Source: Streptomyces sp. CBMA29 (GTDB taxonomy: Bacteria; Actinomycetota; Actinomycetes; Streptomycetales; Streptomycetaceae). From it: DNA of 64,000 nucleotides. Below, piece by piece: positions 8,295-19,729 of this stretch (position 1 is its first letter; every line of letters starts with the position of its first letter). Both the position numbers and the translations under genes were made by a program. Under the pieces are notes generated by a model, which was not told the DNA's origin, made no database searches, and worked only from the letters and a program-made list of their open reading frames with translations. The DNA is taken from assembly GCF_014596445.1 (NCBI RefSeq), contig NZ_MECL01000115.1, positions 1 through 64,000 on the forward strand. The letters run 5' to 3'.

Positions 8295-9638
8295 TCAGAC
8301 CGGGCGGGCTGCCAGGGGCAACAGGGCGGAGACGCGGAAGCCGCCGTCGGGGGTGGGGCCTGCGGCGAAACCGCCGCCGTGGGTGGTGACACGTTCCTTC
8401 ATGCCGACAAGCCCGTGCCCCCCGCTGGGAAGCGGAGTGGCGGGGGTGCCGTCGGAGGGCCCGTTGAGGACGAGGACGGCGACCTCGAGCTCGCGGTAGG
8501 CGAGCCGGACATGGGCCTTGGCCCCTGCGGCGTGCTTGTGGACGTTGGTGAGCGCTTCCTGCACCACGCGGTAGACGGTCTGTTCGACGCGGGCGCCGCA
8601 GGGCCGCTCCTCGCCCTCGACGGTGAACTCGACGGTCATCCCGGCGGCCTGGGACTGCTCGACGAGTTCGCCGAGCTGATCGATGCAGGGCCCCTCGGGC
8701 TCCGGCTCGGGCTCGGGCTCGGGCTCCGACTCAGCCTCGGGCGCGAGAACCGGTGGCGCGGGAAGCCGCGGCGCGGGCGCGGGCGCGCGCTCCGGTTCCG
8801 CCGTGCGCAGCACACCGAGCATCTGGCGCAGTTCGGTCAGCGCCTCGCGCCCCATGTCGCCGAGCAGTTCCGCGGTGCTGGACGCCTTGGCGGGGTCCTT
8901 GAGGGCGACGGCCTTGAGGGCCGCCGCGTGGACGACCATCAGGCTCACCCGGTGGGCCACCACGTCGTGCATGTCGCGGGCGATCCGGGTCCGTTCCTCG
9001 GCGCGGGCCCGCTCGGCGCGCTCGGCCGCCTTCTCCGCGAGGAGTTCCAGCTCGCGTTCCAGGCCGTCGGCCCGCTCCCGCAGGCTCTCCACCAGCCGGC
9101 GCCTGGCCCGTACGTACAGACCGAGCAGGACCGGCGGGGCGGTGAGGCCGAGGGCGAGCAGGAGTGAGGTGCTCAGGACGATCGGCAGGGACATCGAGCG
9201 GTTGTCGTCCGCATTGCGCAGGCTGTCGTGGAGGCGGATGAAGGAGACCAGGAAGGTGCCGAGACCGTTCATGGAGGCGAGCGCGGCGGTGATCCGGCGC
9301 GGCACCTCGGAGACGGTCAGGGAGTAGAGGCCGACCACCGACAGCAGGAAGCCCAGCTCGGCCGGGCTCAGGGCGATGCCCACCAGGACCACGGCGATCG
9401 GCCAGCGGCGGCGCAGCAGCAGGGTGCTGCCCGCGAGCAGCCCGATCAGCGCCGCCACCGCGGGTGTCACCCCGGTCTTGTGGGCGAAGGTCACGCCCTC
9501 GAAGGCGCACTCCACGGCCGAGGCCACGGCCAGCGCCAGGTCCAGGAGGAAGCCGCGCCGCCGCGTCCACCACCACCAGCCGGACCCGGGCCGTCCGCCG
9601 GCCCCGTCGTCCGGTACGTGCGCCCCCGTCGTACTCAT
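8295..9638 (-). CDS. Orphan NarL-type sensor histidine kinase
   Basis: A 447-residue kinase with four to six membrane segments in the first ~180 residues, a coiled linker, a HisKA_3 dimerisation box with the phospho-accepting His in RIARDMHDVVAHRVSLMVVH, and a HATPase_c domain (VVQEALTNVHKHA N-box, GHGLVGMKER G-box). A Glu-Pro repeat tract at about 8698-8730 lies in the linker between the phosphorylation and ATPase domains. NarL-type kinases normally pair with a LuxR-type response regulator in the same operon. None is adjacent: the upstream gene is divergent ppc and the downstream one is convergent. The partner must be elsewhere, possibly one of the two orphan regulators near the gal operon, though that is speculation. 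Confidence 0.92.
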   Translation of the reverse strand: MSTTGAHVPDDGAGGRPGSGWWWWTRRRGFLLDLALAVASAVECAFEGVTFAHKTGVTPAVAALIGLLAGSTLLLRRRWPIAVVLVGIALSPAELGFLLSVVGLYSLTVSEVPRRITAALASMNGLGTFLVSFIRLHDSLRNADDNRSMSLPIVLSTSLLLALGLTAPPVLLGLYVRARRRLVESLRERADGLERELELLAEKAAERAERARAEERTRIARDMHDVVAHRVSLMVVHAAALKAVALKDPAKASSTAELLGDMGREALTELRQMLGVLRTAEPERAPAPAPRLPAPPVLAPEAESEPEPEPEPEPEGPCIDQLGELVEQSQAAGMTVEFTVEGEERPCGARVEQTVYRVVQEALTNVHKHAAGAKAHVRLAYRELEVAVLVLNGPSDGTPATPLPSGGHGLVGMKERVTTHGGGFAAGPTPDGGFRVSALLPLAARPV

Positions 9639-9894
9639 GGCGTCCAGACTAGGCGGTGCCCGAGGCCGCGTGGCGGCCGTGTCAGCCCCGTATCGGCGCC
9701 GTATCGGCCGACGGGACCGGTAAGGGTCTCAGGGGGCGAGCGCGACCGGGTGCCGTGTCCGCCAGGTGGGCGGGCCGTCTCGCCGCGGAGGCGGCCGCCT
9801 ATCCTGGAGCGGTCGGACAGCGCGGTCCGCAGCCACGTCTTCCCCTATGCCTTGTATGCCGTCGTCCACTTCCACTGCACAAGGAGCCGCACCT

Positions 9895-12630
<2,736 letters not shown>

Positions 12631-12637
12631 CCGATCG

Positions 12638-12686
12638 GAAGAAGGCGCCCGGCGGACCGATGATCGGTCCGCCGGGCGCCTTCTTC
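12638..12686. terminator. Long perfect hairpin between convergent ppc and the TetR gene
   Basis: A 24-bp inverted repeat with essentially no spacer (GAAGAAGGCGCCCGG... mirrored by ...CCGGGCGCCTTCTTC) sits directly after the ppc stop. It can serve as a bidirectional terminator for ppc and the convergent desaturase-tetR operon. U-runs are short, as is common in streptomycetes. Confidence 0.8.
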
Positions 12687-12736
12687 TATGGGGCCCTGCG
12701 CCTAAACGTCCAAGCGCCTGTACGCCGGCCGCCGCC

Positions 12737-13480
12737 TCAGTTCTTGCGGTGGCCGATCAGCCGCGGCTTGGGCTCTATGCCCGCCAGGCCGTTCCAGGAG
12801 AGGTTCACCAGGTGGGCGACGACCTCGGCCTTCTTCGGCTTCTGCGCGTCCAGCCACCACTGGCCGGTGAGCGCCACCATGCCGACCAGCGCCTGCGCGT
12901 ACATCGGGGCGAGTTTCGGGTCGAATCCGCGCCGCTTGAACTCGTGGCCGAGGATGTCCTCGACCTGGGTGGCGATGTCGCTGATCAGCGAGGCGAAGGT
13001 GCCGGTGGACTGGGCGACGGGTGAATCGCGCACCAGGATGCGGAAACCGTCGGTGTACTGCTCGATGTAGTCCAGCAGCGCGAAGGCGGCCTGTTCCAGC
13101 AGCTCCCTGGGGTGGCCGCCGGTGAGCGCGCCGGTCACCATGTCGAGCAACCGGCGCATCTCACGGTCGACGACGACGGCGTAGAGCCCTTCCTTGCCGC
13201 CGAAGTGCTCGTACACCACCGGCTTGGAGACGCCCGCCTTGTGGGCGATCTCCTCGACCGAGGTGCCCTCGAAGCCACGTTCCGCGAAGAGCGTGCGGCC
13301 GATGTCGAGAAGCTGCTCGCGCCGTTCCTTGCCGGTCATACGGACCCGGCGGGCGCGCCGGGCGGTGGGTCCCGCCGCGCCCGAGGCCGTGGCCGGACGT
13401 GAGCCCGACTTCGTACCCGAATCCGTACCCGAGGCTCTGCCGCTTCTGCCGTCGCCGTTCGATCCGCTGCCGTCGCTCAC
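12737..13480 (-). CDS. TetR-family regulator, probable repressor of the desaturase operon
   Basis: A 247-residue protein. After a ~45-residue Gly/Ser/Thr/Arg-rich N-terminal extension comes a TetR HTH (RREQLLDIGRTLFAERGFEGTSVEEIAHKAGVSKPVVYEHFGGKEGLY) and a helical ligand-binding domain. The GTG start lies 7 bp after the desaturase stop, so the genes form one operon with the regulator second. A start at the internal Met (13339) would remove the low-complexity extension but has no ribosome site. The palindrome in front of the desaturase (14532-14549) is the natural candidate operator. TetR regulators beside acyl-CoA desaturases (DesT, for example) sense acyl-CoAs; a similar role here is inference. 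Confidence 0.9.
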   Translation of the reverse strand: MSDGSGSNGDGRSGRASGTDSGTKSGSRPATASGAAGPTARRARRVRMTGKERREQLLDIGRTLFAERGFEGTSVEEIAHKAGVSKPVVYEHFGGKEGLYAVVVDREMRRLLDMVTGALTGGHPRELLEQAAFALLDYIEQYTDGFRILVRDSPVAQSTGTFASLISDIATQVEDILGHEFKRRGFDPKLAPMYAQALVGMVALTGQWWLDAQKPKKAEVVAHLVNLSWNGLAGIEPKPRLIGHRKN

Positions 13481-13487
13481 GCGTCAA

Positions 13488-14480
13488 TCATGCCGCTTCA
13501 CTGATGTTTTCCTTACGGCGGGCCGCGATACGGTCCGCGGTCGGCCAGCGGACGTCGGTGGCCCAGCCGAGCTGTTCGCACCAGCGGATGATCCGGGCGC
13601 TGGAGTCGACCTGGCCGCGCAGCACGCCGTGCCGGGCGGAGGTGGGGTCGGCGTGGTGCAGATTGTGCCAGGACTCGCCGCAGGACAGGACTGCCAGCCA
13701 CCACACGTTGCCGGAGCGGTCACGGGACTTGAAGGGGCGCTTGCCGACCGCGTGGCAGATCGAGTTGATCGACCAGGTGACGTGGTGCAGCAACGCCACC
13801 CGAACGAGCGATCCCCAGAAGAACGCGGTGAACGCGCCGTACCACGACATGGTGACCAGGCCGCCGACCACCGGCGGGACGAGCAGCGAGATCAGCGTCC
13901 ACAGCCAGAAGTCGCGCGAGACGCGGCGGATCGCCGGGTCCTTGATCAGGTCGGGCGCGTACTTCGCCTGCGAGGTCTGCTCCTCGTCGAACAGCCACCC
14001 CATGTGGGCCCACCACAGGCCCTTCATCAGCGCGGGCAGCGTCTCGCCGTACCGCCACGGGCTGTGCGGGTCGCCCTCGGCGTCGCTGAACTTGTGGTGC
14101 CTGCGGTGGTCGGCCACCCAGCGCACGATCGGGCCCTCGACGGCCATCGATCCGGCGATGGCGAGCGCGATCTTCAGCGGGCGGTTGGCCTTGAACGAAC
14201 CGTGGGTGAAGTGCCGGTGGAAGCCGATGGTGATGCCGTGGCAGCCGAGGAAGTACATGCCGATCATGAGGCCGAGATCCAGCCAGCTCATGCCGCGGCC
14301 CCAGGCGAGCGGGATGGCCGCCACCAGCGCCACGAAGGGGATGCTGATGAACAGCAGCAGCGCGATCTGCTCGATCGACCGCTTGCTCTCACCACCGCGG
14401 GTGGCGCTGTTCAGCGCGTCTTCCTGTCCCGAGGGCCCGGGTTCCCGGGACTCGGGCCTCACGTCCGTCTGCGTGGTCAT
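13488..14480 (-). CDS. Acyl-CoA delta-9 desaturase
   Basis: A 330-residue membrane di-iron desaturase that inserts a double bond into saturated acyl-CoA or acyl chains to tune membrane fluidity. The three His boxes are complete: HRHFTH, HRRHHKF and ESWHNLHHADP. Four hydrophobic segments lie in two pairs (around LLLFISIPFVALVAAIPLAW and LWTLISLLVPPVVGGLV). I chose the ATG (MTTQTDVRP) because upstream sequence encodes no conserved residues and contains the promoter and operator. It is the first gene of a two-gene operon with the TetR regulator. Electron-transfer partners are not in the window. Confidence 0.95.
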   Translation of the reverse strand: MTTQTDVRPESREPGPSGQEDALNSATRGGESKRSIEQIALLLFISIPFVALVAAIPLAWGRGMSWLDLGLMIGMYFLGCHGITIGFHRHFTHGSFKANRPLKIALAIAGSMAVEGPIVRWVADHRRHHKFSDAEGDPHSPWRYGETLPALMKGLWWAHMGWLFDEEQTSQAKYAPDLIKDPAIRRVSRDFWLWTLISLLVPPVVGGLVTMSWYGAFTAFFWGSLVRVALLHHVTWSINSICHAVGKRPFKSRDRSGNVWWLAVLSCGESWHNLHHADPTSARHGVLRGQVDSSARIIRWCEQLGWATDVRWPTADRIAARRKENISEAA

Positions 14481-14531
14481 GTCTGTCCCTTGGGGATCTG
14501 AGGGGGCTGGTTTCAGCCGGTCAAGCCCGTA

Positions 14532-14549
14532 ACTTACGCCGCCGTAAGT
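14532..14549. promoter_or_regulatory. Palindromic operator in front of the desaturase-tetR operon
   Basis: Perfect 7-bp arms ACTTACG / CGTAAGT flank a CCGC centre, 52 bp upstream of the desaturase ATG. Size and symmetry fit a TetR dimer site, and the only TetR gene nearby is the second gene of this operon. Binding is inferred. Confidence 0.6.
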
Positions 14550-14702
14550 ATTGCAGCGGCCGACGACGAGCGACAGAACCACTTCGTGCGGCCCGTCGGG
14601 CGATCTCTACCCCGGATCAACGTCGCGTCCACCCCGGCGCGTACGGCATGATGGTGAAGTCCAGCCCGCCCGGCTCGCCAACGGGTCGAAAACGCGGGTT
14701 GA

Positions 14703-14774
14703 TCCGCCGTGGTGTAATTGGCAGCACTGGGGCTTTTGGTGCCTTATGTCCGGGTTCGAGTCCTGGCGGCGGAG
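14703..14774 (+). tRNA. tRNA-Gln (anticodon UUG)
   Basis: The sequence folds as a 72-nt tRNA. The acceptor stem is TCCGCCG / CGGCGGA with discriminator G. The D-loop contains GGTGTAATTGGCAGCAC and the T-loop GGTTCGAGTCC. The anticodon loop TTTTGGT places UUG at positions 34-36, reading CAA. The anticodon stem includes two G-U pairs. CCA is not encoded, as usual in actinomycetes. It lies 108 bp upstream of glmU. Confidence 0.96.
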
Positions 14775-14882
14775 CACCTCACCGGGGCCCCGGCCGGTCC
14801 GGCCGGGGCCGCCCGGCGTCCTTCCGGGAACCCGTCGGTATCCTGCGGATGTCCAGCACCCGAAGCCGAGGAGTCTCCTCAC

Positions 14883-16340
14883 GTGAGCCCGAACCGTCCG
14901 GCTGCCGTCGTCGTCCTCGCCGCGGGTGAGGGCACCCGCATGAAGTCGGCCACCCCGAAGGTCCTGCACCCGATCTGCGGCCGTTCCCTGGTCGGCCATG
15001 TGGTCGCCGCCTCCCGCGAACTGGCTCCGCAGCACCTCGTGGTGGTCGTGGGCCACGCCCGCGAGCAGGTCACCGAGCATCTGAGCGTCGTCGACCCGCA
15101 GGCGCTCACCGCCGTGCAGCACGAGCGGAACGGGACCGGGCACGCGGTCAGGATCGGCCTGGACGCGCTGTCCGCGCAGGGCGTCGTCCTGGACGGCACC
15201 GTGGTGGTCACCTACGGCGACACCCCGCTGCTCACCGCCGAGACCCTGCACACCCTGGTCGGCGCGCACGAGGGCGACGGCAACGCCGTGACGGTCCTCA
15301 CCGCGAAGGTGCCCGACCCCACCGGCTACGGCCGGATCCTCCGTTCCTCCGACGACCGGGTCACCGCGATCGTCGAGCAGAAGGACGCCGGCCCGGCCCA
15401 ACTGGCGATCGCCGAGATCAACTCCGGGGTCTACGCCTTCGACGCCGCCCTGCTCGCCGACGCGCTCGGCAAGATCACCACGGACAACTCGCAGGGCGAG
15501 GAGTATCTGACCGACACCCTCGGCATCCTGCGCGAGGCCGGCCACCGCGTCGGCGCGTACGTCGCCCCCGACCACCGCGAGATCGCCGGGGTGAACAACC
15601 GGGTGCAGCTCGCCGAGGCCCGCCGGGTGCTCAACGACCGGCTGCTCCACCGCGCCATGCTGGACGGCGCCACGATCGTCGACCCCGCCTCCACCTGGGT
15701 CGACGTCGACGTCCGCTTCGAGCAGGACTGCCTGGTGCACCCCAACACCCAGCTCCTGGGCGCCACCAGCGTCGGCGCGGGCGCCGAGGTCGGCCCCAAC
15801 TGCACGCTCACCGACACCGCGGTCGGCCCCGGCGCGCGCGTCTCCAACACCGTCGCCGACCAGGCCGAGATCGGCGAGCAGGCGACCGTCGGCCCGTACG
15901 CGTACCTGCGCCCCGGCGCCAGGCTCGGACGCAAGGCCAAGGCCGGCACGTACGTGGAGATGAAGAACGCCTCGATCGGCGAGGGCACCAAGGTGCCGCA
16001 CCTCAGCTATGTGGGGGACGCCACGATCGGCGAGTACACCAACATCGGCGCCGCCAGCGTCTTCGTGAACTACGACGGCGAGGCCAAGCACCACACCACC
16101 ATCGGCAGCTACTGCAAGACCGGCTCCGACAACATGTTCGTGGCGCCGATCACCGTCGGGGACGGCGCGTACACCGCCGCAGGATCGGTGATCACCAAGG
16201 ACGTTCCGGCCGGATCGCTGGCCGTCGCCCGCGGTCAGCAGCGCAACATCGAGGGCTGGGTGGCGCGCAAACGTCCCGGCAGCGCCGCCGCCGAAGCCGC
16301 CGAACGCGCACAACGAGGAGACACGCCGCAGGGCGAGTGA
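14883..16340 (+). CDS. glmU: Bifunctional GlmU: glucosamine-1-phosphate acetyltransferase / GlcNAc-1-P uridylyltransferase
   Basis: A 485-residue cytoplasmic enzyme making UDP-GlcNAc, the precursor of peptidoglycan. The N-terminal uridylyltransferase has VVVLAAGEGTRMKSATPKVLHP. The C-terminal half is a left-handed beta-helix of hexapeptide repeats, including VGPYAYLRPGARLG and the acetyltransferase site around YVEMKNASIGEGTKVPHLSY, followed by NIGAASVFVNYDGEAKHHT. GCCGAGGAG lies 9 bp before the GTG start. Length is normal for Streptomyces. It is followed by prs at 143 bp on the same strand. Confidence 0.98.
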   Translation: MSPNRPAAVVVLAAGEGTRMKSATPKVLHPICGRSLVGHVVAASRELAPQHLVVVVGHAREQVTEHLSVVDPQALTAVQHERNGTGHAVRIGLDALSAQGVVLDGTVVVTYGDTPLLTAETLHTLVGAHEGDGNAVTVLTAKVPDPTGYGRILRSSDDRVTAIVEQKDAGPAQLAIAEINSGVYAFDAALLADALGKITTDNSQGEEYLTDTLGILREAGHRVGAYVAPDHREIAGVNNRVQLAEARRVLNDRLLHRAMLDGATIVDPASTWVDVDVRFEQDCLVHPNTQLLGATSVGAGAEVGPNCTLTDTAVGPGARVSNTVADQAEIGEQATVGPYAYLRPGARLGRKAKAGTYVEMKNASIGEGTKVPHLSYVGDATIGEYTNIGAASVFVNYDGEAKHHTTIGSYCKTGSDNMFVAPITVGDGAYTAAGSVITKDVPAGSLAVARGQQRNIEGWVARKRPGSAAAEAAERAQRGDTPQGE

Positions 16341-16483
16341 GGGACGTCTCATCCAGGCCCCTTGAGGTGCACAGATGCGCCGGTTGGGGCGTACCGTGTG
16401 GCTTGCACACAATTCCGCCAGCACGCCTAACCGAAGGCGAAGCTGTGCCGAACACCAGTCGAAAACTCCAAGGAGACGGTGCA

Positions 16484-17464
16484 GTGACCGGGATCAAGAC
16501 GACCGGTGAGAAGAAGCTGATGCTCTTCTCCGGCCGCGCCCACCCCGATCTGGCGGAGGCGGTGGCACACAGTCTCGGAGTCGGCCTGGTGCCGACCAAG
16601 GCTTTCGACTTCGCCAACGGCGAGATCTATGTGCGGTTCCAGGAGTCGGCCCGCGGCGCGGACTGCTTCCTCATCCAGAGCCACACCGCTCCCATCAACA
16701 AGTGGATCATGGAACAGCTCGTCATGCTCGATGCTCTCAAGCGGGCCTCCGCGCGGAGCATCACCGTGATCGTGCCCTTCTACGGCTACGCCCGGCAGGA
16801 CAAGAAGCACCGCGGCCGTGAGCCGATCTCGGCCCGGCTGATGGCGGACCTGTTCAAGACCGCGGGCGCCGACCGCATCCTCACCGTCGACCTGCACACC
16901 GACCAGATCCAGGGCTTCTTCGACGGCCCGGTCGACCACCTCTTCGCCCTGCCGGTGCTCGCGGACTACGTGGGCGCCAAGGTCGACCGCTCCAAGCTCA
17001 CGGTGGTCTCGCCGGACGCCGGCCGGGTACGGGTCGCCGACCGCTGGTGCGACCGGCTCGGCGCGCCGCTGGCCATCGTCCACAAGCGCCGTGACCCCGA
17101 CGTCGCCAACCAGGTGAAGGTCCACGAGGTCGTCGGTGACGTCAAGGGCCGGGTCTGCGTCCTGGTGGACGACATGATCGACACCGGCGGTACGATCTGC
17201 GCCGCCGCCGACGCGCTGTTCGCCAACGGCGCGGAGGACGTCATCGTGACCGCCACCCACGGTGTGCTCTCCGGGCCCGCCGCGGACCGGCTGAAGAACT
17301 CCCGGGTGAGCGAGTTCATCCTCACCGACACCCTGCCGACCCCGCGCGAGCTGAACCTCGACAAGATCACCGTGCTGTCCATGGCGCCGACCATCGCCAA
17401 CGCGGTGCGCGAGGTGTTCGAGGACGGGTCGGTCACCAGCCTGTTCGAGGACTCCGAGCACTGA
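16484..17464 (+). CDS. prs: Ribose-phosphate pyrophosphokinase
   Basis: A 326-residue enzyme that converts ribose-5-phosphate and ATP to PRPP for nucleotide, His and Trp synthesis. Two phosphoribosyltransferase-fold halves are present: the ATP loop and flexible region (YGYARQDKKHRGREPISARL), the divalent-cation His (TVDLHTDQIQGFFD) and the PRPP-binding loop VLVDDMIDTGGTICAAADAL. AAGGAG is 8 bp upstream of the GTG start. It follows glmU with the same orientation, an association conserved in many bacteria, and ends at a strong terminator. Confidence 0.97.
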   Translation: MTGIKTTGEKKLMLFSGRAHPDLAEAVAHSLGVGLVPTKAFDFANGEIYVRFQESARGADCFLIQSHTAPINKWIMEQLVMLDALKRASARSITVIVPFYGYARQDKKHRGREPISARLMADLFKTAGADRILTVDLHTDQIQGFFDGPVDHLFALPVLADYVGAKVDRSKLTVVSPDAGRVRVADRWCDRLGAPLAIVHKRRDPDVANQVKVHEVVGDVKGRVCVLVDDMIDTGGTICAAADALFANGAEDVIVTATHGVLSGPAADRLKNSRVSEFILTDTLPTPRELNLDKITVLSMAPTIANAVREVFEDGSVTSLFEDSEH

Positions 17465-17480
17465 GCTAGATCGATTTCTC

Positions 17481-17535
17481 CCGGGGCCTCCCCGCCGGTT
17501 ACGCTGTCCGCGTTGCTCGGCGAGGGAGGCCCCGG
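17481..17535 (+). terminator. Rho-independent terminator after prs
   Basis: A 12-bp perfect stem CCGGGGCCTCCC / GGGAGGCCCCGG is extended inward by CGCCG / CGGCG with one bulged base, and is followed directly by TTTTT. It lies 17 bp after the prs stop. Confidence 0.85.
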
Positions 17536-17684
17536 TTTTTCCGGCGGACCTCCGTTATCGGCGCGCTCCTCGTAACGGTCTCCGCGCGAGCGGGGGTGAG
17601 TCGTGGAACGGCCCGTCGTGGGTCGGGCGACCGTATGACCCCCCTTTCGCGTACCGAGTTTTCCGTATCGAGGAGTTGAGCATC

Positions 17685-18290
17685 ATGGCCGAGGTCAAGA
17701 TCGCCGCAGAGCCGCGCACCGAGTTCGGCAAGGGCGCCGCCCGCCGCGTGCGCCGCGCCCACCAGGTCCCCGCCGTCATCTACGGTCACGGCGCCGACCC
17801 GCAGCACGTCACCGTCCCCGGCCACGAGCTGCTGCTCGCGCTCCGCACCGCGAACGTGCTGATCTCCCTCCAGCTCGACGGCAAGACCGCGCTGGTCATC
17901 CCCAAGGCGGTCCAGCGCAACCCGCTGCGCGGCACCATCGAGCACGTCGACCTGCTGTCCGTGAAGAGCGGCGAGAAGGTCACCGTCGAGATCCCGGTGC
18001 AGACCGAGGGCGAGCTGGCCGTCGGCGGCAACCTGCTGGAGCACGTGCTCAACACGCTGCCCGTCGAGGCCGAGGCGACCCACATCCCGACCGCGGTCAC
18101 CGTCTCCATCGAGGGCCTGGAGGCCGGTGCCTCCATCCTCGCCAAGGACATCACCCTGCCCAAGGGCTCCACCCTGGCGATCGACGAGGACGCGGTCGTC
18201 ATCCAGGTCGTCTCGGCCCAGGCCGAGGCCGCCGACGAGGCGGGCGACGAAGCCGCCGAGGGCACCGAGGACGCCGCCGCCGAGGCGTAG
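17685..18290 (+). CDS. rplY: 50S ribosomal protein L25 (TL5/Ctc family)
   Basis: A 201-residue protein of the long, general-stress (Ctc/TL5) form of L25, which binds 5S rRNA. The N-terminal 5S-binding domain shows RTEFGKGAARRVRRAHQVPAVIYGHG; the C-terminal beta domain covers about residues 95-180, and a 20-residue Ala/Glu/Asp-rich acidic tail closes the protein. ATG start with GAGGAG 9 bp upstream. It lies between two terminators, so it appears monocistronic, with its promoter in the ~150 bp after the prs terminator. Confidence 0.96.
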   Translation: MAEVKIAAEPRTEFGKGAARRVRRAHQVPAVIYGHGADPQHVTVPGHELLLALRTANVLISLQLDGKTALVIPKAVQRNPLRGTIEHVDLLSVKSGEKVTVEIPVQTEGELAVGGNLLEHVLNTLPVEAEATHIPTAVTVSIEGLEAGASILAKDITLPKGSTLAIDEDAVVIQVVSAQAEAADEAGDEAAEGTEDAAAEA

Positions 18291-18389
18291 TCCCCCGCGC
18301 TCCCCTGGTCCTCGGACGCTTACGCGCTCGCGGGCTTGGGCGCTCACGTGTTCACGTGTTCACGTGCCTGAGCGCTCGCGTGTGACCCC

Positions 18390-18426
18390 GGCCGCCGCCG
18401 CACCCTCACGGAGTGCGGCGGCGGCC
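18390..18426 (+). terminator. Rho-independent terminator after rplY
   Basis: A 14-bp perfect stem (GGCCGCCGCCGCAC / GTGCGGCGGCGGCC) with a 9-nt loop is followed by GTTTTCCC. Between the rplY stop and this hairpin the sequence repeats TTCACGTG-like units (18341-18366), for which I see no function. Confidence 0.8.
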
Positions 18427-18469
18427 GTTTTCCCGGTACGAAGTCGGCGACACGGAGTCGGAGACGTGG

Positions 18470-19063
18470 ATGAGTGACACCTCAGGGCCCTGGCTGGTCG
18501 CGGGCCTCGGCAATCCGGGCCCGGAGTACGCGGGGAACCGGCACAACATCGGCTTCATGGTGGCCGATCTGCTCGCCGAGCGGATCGGCGGCAGGTTCAA
18601 GCGCGCGCAGAAGGCGCAGGCCGTGGTCGTGGAGGGCCGGATCGGCCCGCCGGGACCGGCGAACCAGCGGGTGGTGCTGGCAAAGCCTCAGTCGTACATG
18701 AATCTGTCCGGCGGCCCGGTGACCGCGCTGCGCGACTTCTACAAGGTGCCGACCGAGCGGATCATCGCCGTCCACGACGAGCTGGACATCGACTTCGGCA
18801 CGCTGCGGCTCAAGCTGGGCGGCGGCGACAACGGCCACAACGGCCTCAAGTCGATGACCAAGTCGATGGGCCCCGACTATCTGCGGGTGCGCGCGGGGAT
18901 CGGCCGTCCGCCGGGCCGGATGGACGTGGCGGCCTTTGTGCTCAAGGACTTCTCGTCCACCGAGCGCAAGGAGCTGGACTGGTTCGTGGACCGGGCGGCG
19001 GACGCGGTCGAGGCGCTGATCACCGAGGGCCTGGAGCGCGCGCAGAGCACGTACAACACCTGA
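18470..19063 (+). CDS. pth: Peptidyl-tRNA hydrolase
   Basis: A 197-residue enzyme that releases tRNA from peptidyl-tRNAs dropped by the ribosome. Motifs are complete: [18 protein letters not shown] with the catalytic His, [23 protein letters not shown] and [13 protein letters not shown] chose the ATG at [15 protein letters not shown], since the family starts directly before [10 protein letters not shown]; the frame is open upstream into the terminator. It follows rplY, the usual neighbour in actinomycetes. Confidence 0.97.
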   Translation: MSDTSGPWLVAGLGNPGPEYAGNRHNIGFMVADLLAERIGGRFKRAQKAQAVVVEGRIGPPGPANQRVVLAKPQSYMNLSGGPVTALRDFYKVPTERIIAVHDELDIDFGTLRLKLGGGDNGHNGLKSMTKSMGPDYLRVRAGIGRPPGRMDVAAFVLKDFSSTERKELDWFVDRAADAVEALITEGLERAQSTYNT

Positions 19064-19144
19064 GGGGACGCGCGACCGGTCAACCGCCGGACACGGCGCT
19101 CACCCTTGTCGAGGGCGGGCGCGTACCGAGGTTGACCGGACGGC

Positions 19145-19663
19145 ATGCGATGGCCAAAGATCGCCCGCATGGTGAAACGCAGCCGTTCCCGCCGGATGGC
19201 CGAGGGCACCTGGGGGCTGGTCCTGCTGGCCCGGGTGGTGGGCGGGTGGGCGCTGGTACTGCTGCTCCTGGCGTCCGGTGCCTGGGACTCATGGAAGACC
19301 GCGCAATATGTGGTGCTCACCAAGGGGCACGAGCACGGCACGATGACGCTGACGAACTGCGGCGACTCCACCTGCACCGGGCCCTTCGCGCCGAAGGGGT
19401 CGGCCGTCGCCCGGCCGAAGGTCACCATCAGCCTGCCGGTCGAACGCCATGTCGGCGACCGTGTGCCGGTCGTGGTGAAGCCCGATACGAACACGGTCAT
19501 ACGGTCGGACTGGGGCGGTCTGTTCTTCTCCTGGGTGCCGCTGGCCGGAGCCCTGCTGCTGGCCGCGGTCGTGGCCGGCGGGGCACTGCGGATGCGGCGG
19601 ACGGCGTGGACGCTGGCGGGGTTCGGGGCCGCACTTATTGGTGCGGCTTTCCTGTTGCTGTGA
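19145..19663 (+). CDS. Small membrane protein of unknown function
   Basis: A 172-residue protein with a basic N-terminus, a transmembrane helix at about residues 22-44, an extracytoplasmic stretch of ~80 residues containing two nearby Cys (NCGDSTCTGPF), and two further helices at about 125-147 and 150-171. The Cys pair could form a disulfide outside the cell. The start is uncertain: an internal ATG at MAEGTWG would shorten the basic tail. No family recognised. It lies between pth and the convergent VOC gene. Confidence 0.65.
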   Translation: MRWPKIARMVKRSRSRRMAEGTWGLVLLARVVGGWALVLLLLASGAWDSWKTAQYVVLTKGHEHGTMTLTNCGDSTCTGPFAPKGSAVARPKVTISLPVERHVGDRVPVVVKPDTNTVIRSDWGGLFFSWVPLAGALLLAAVVAGGALRMRRTAWTLAGFGAALIGAAFLLL

Positions 19664-19729
19664 CGCGCCGTCATACGCGTACGGGGGCGCCGGGCGGTGC
19701 GGCCCGACGCCCCCCACGCACGCGGGCCG

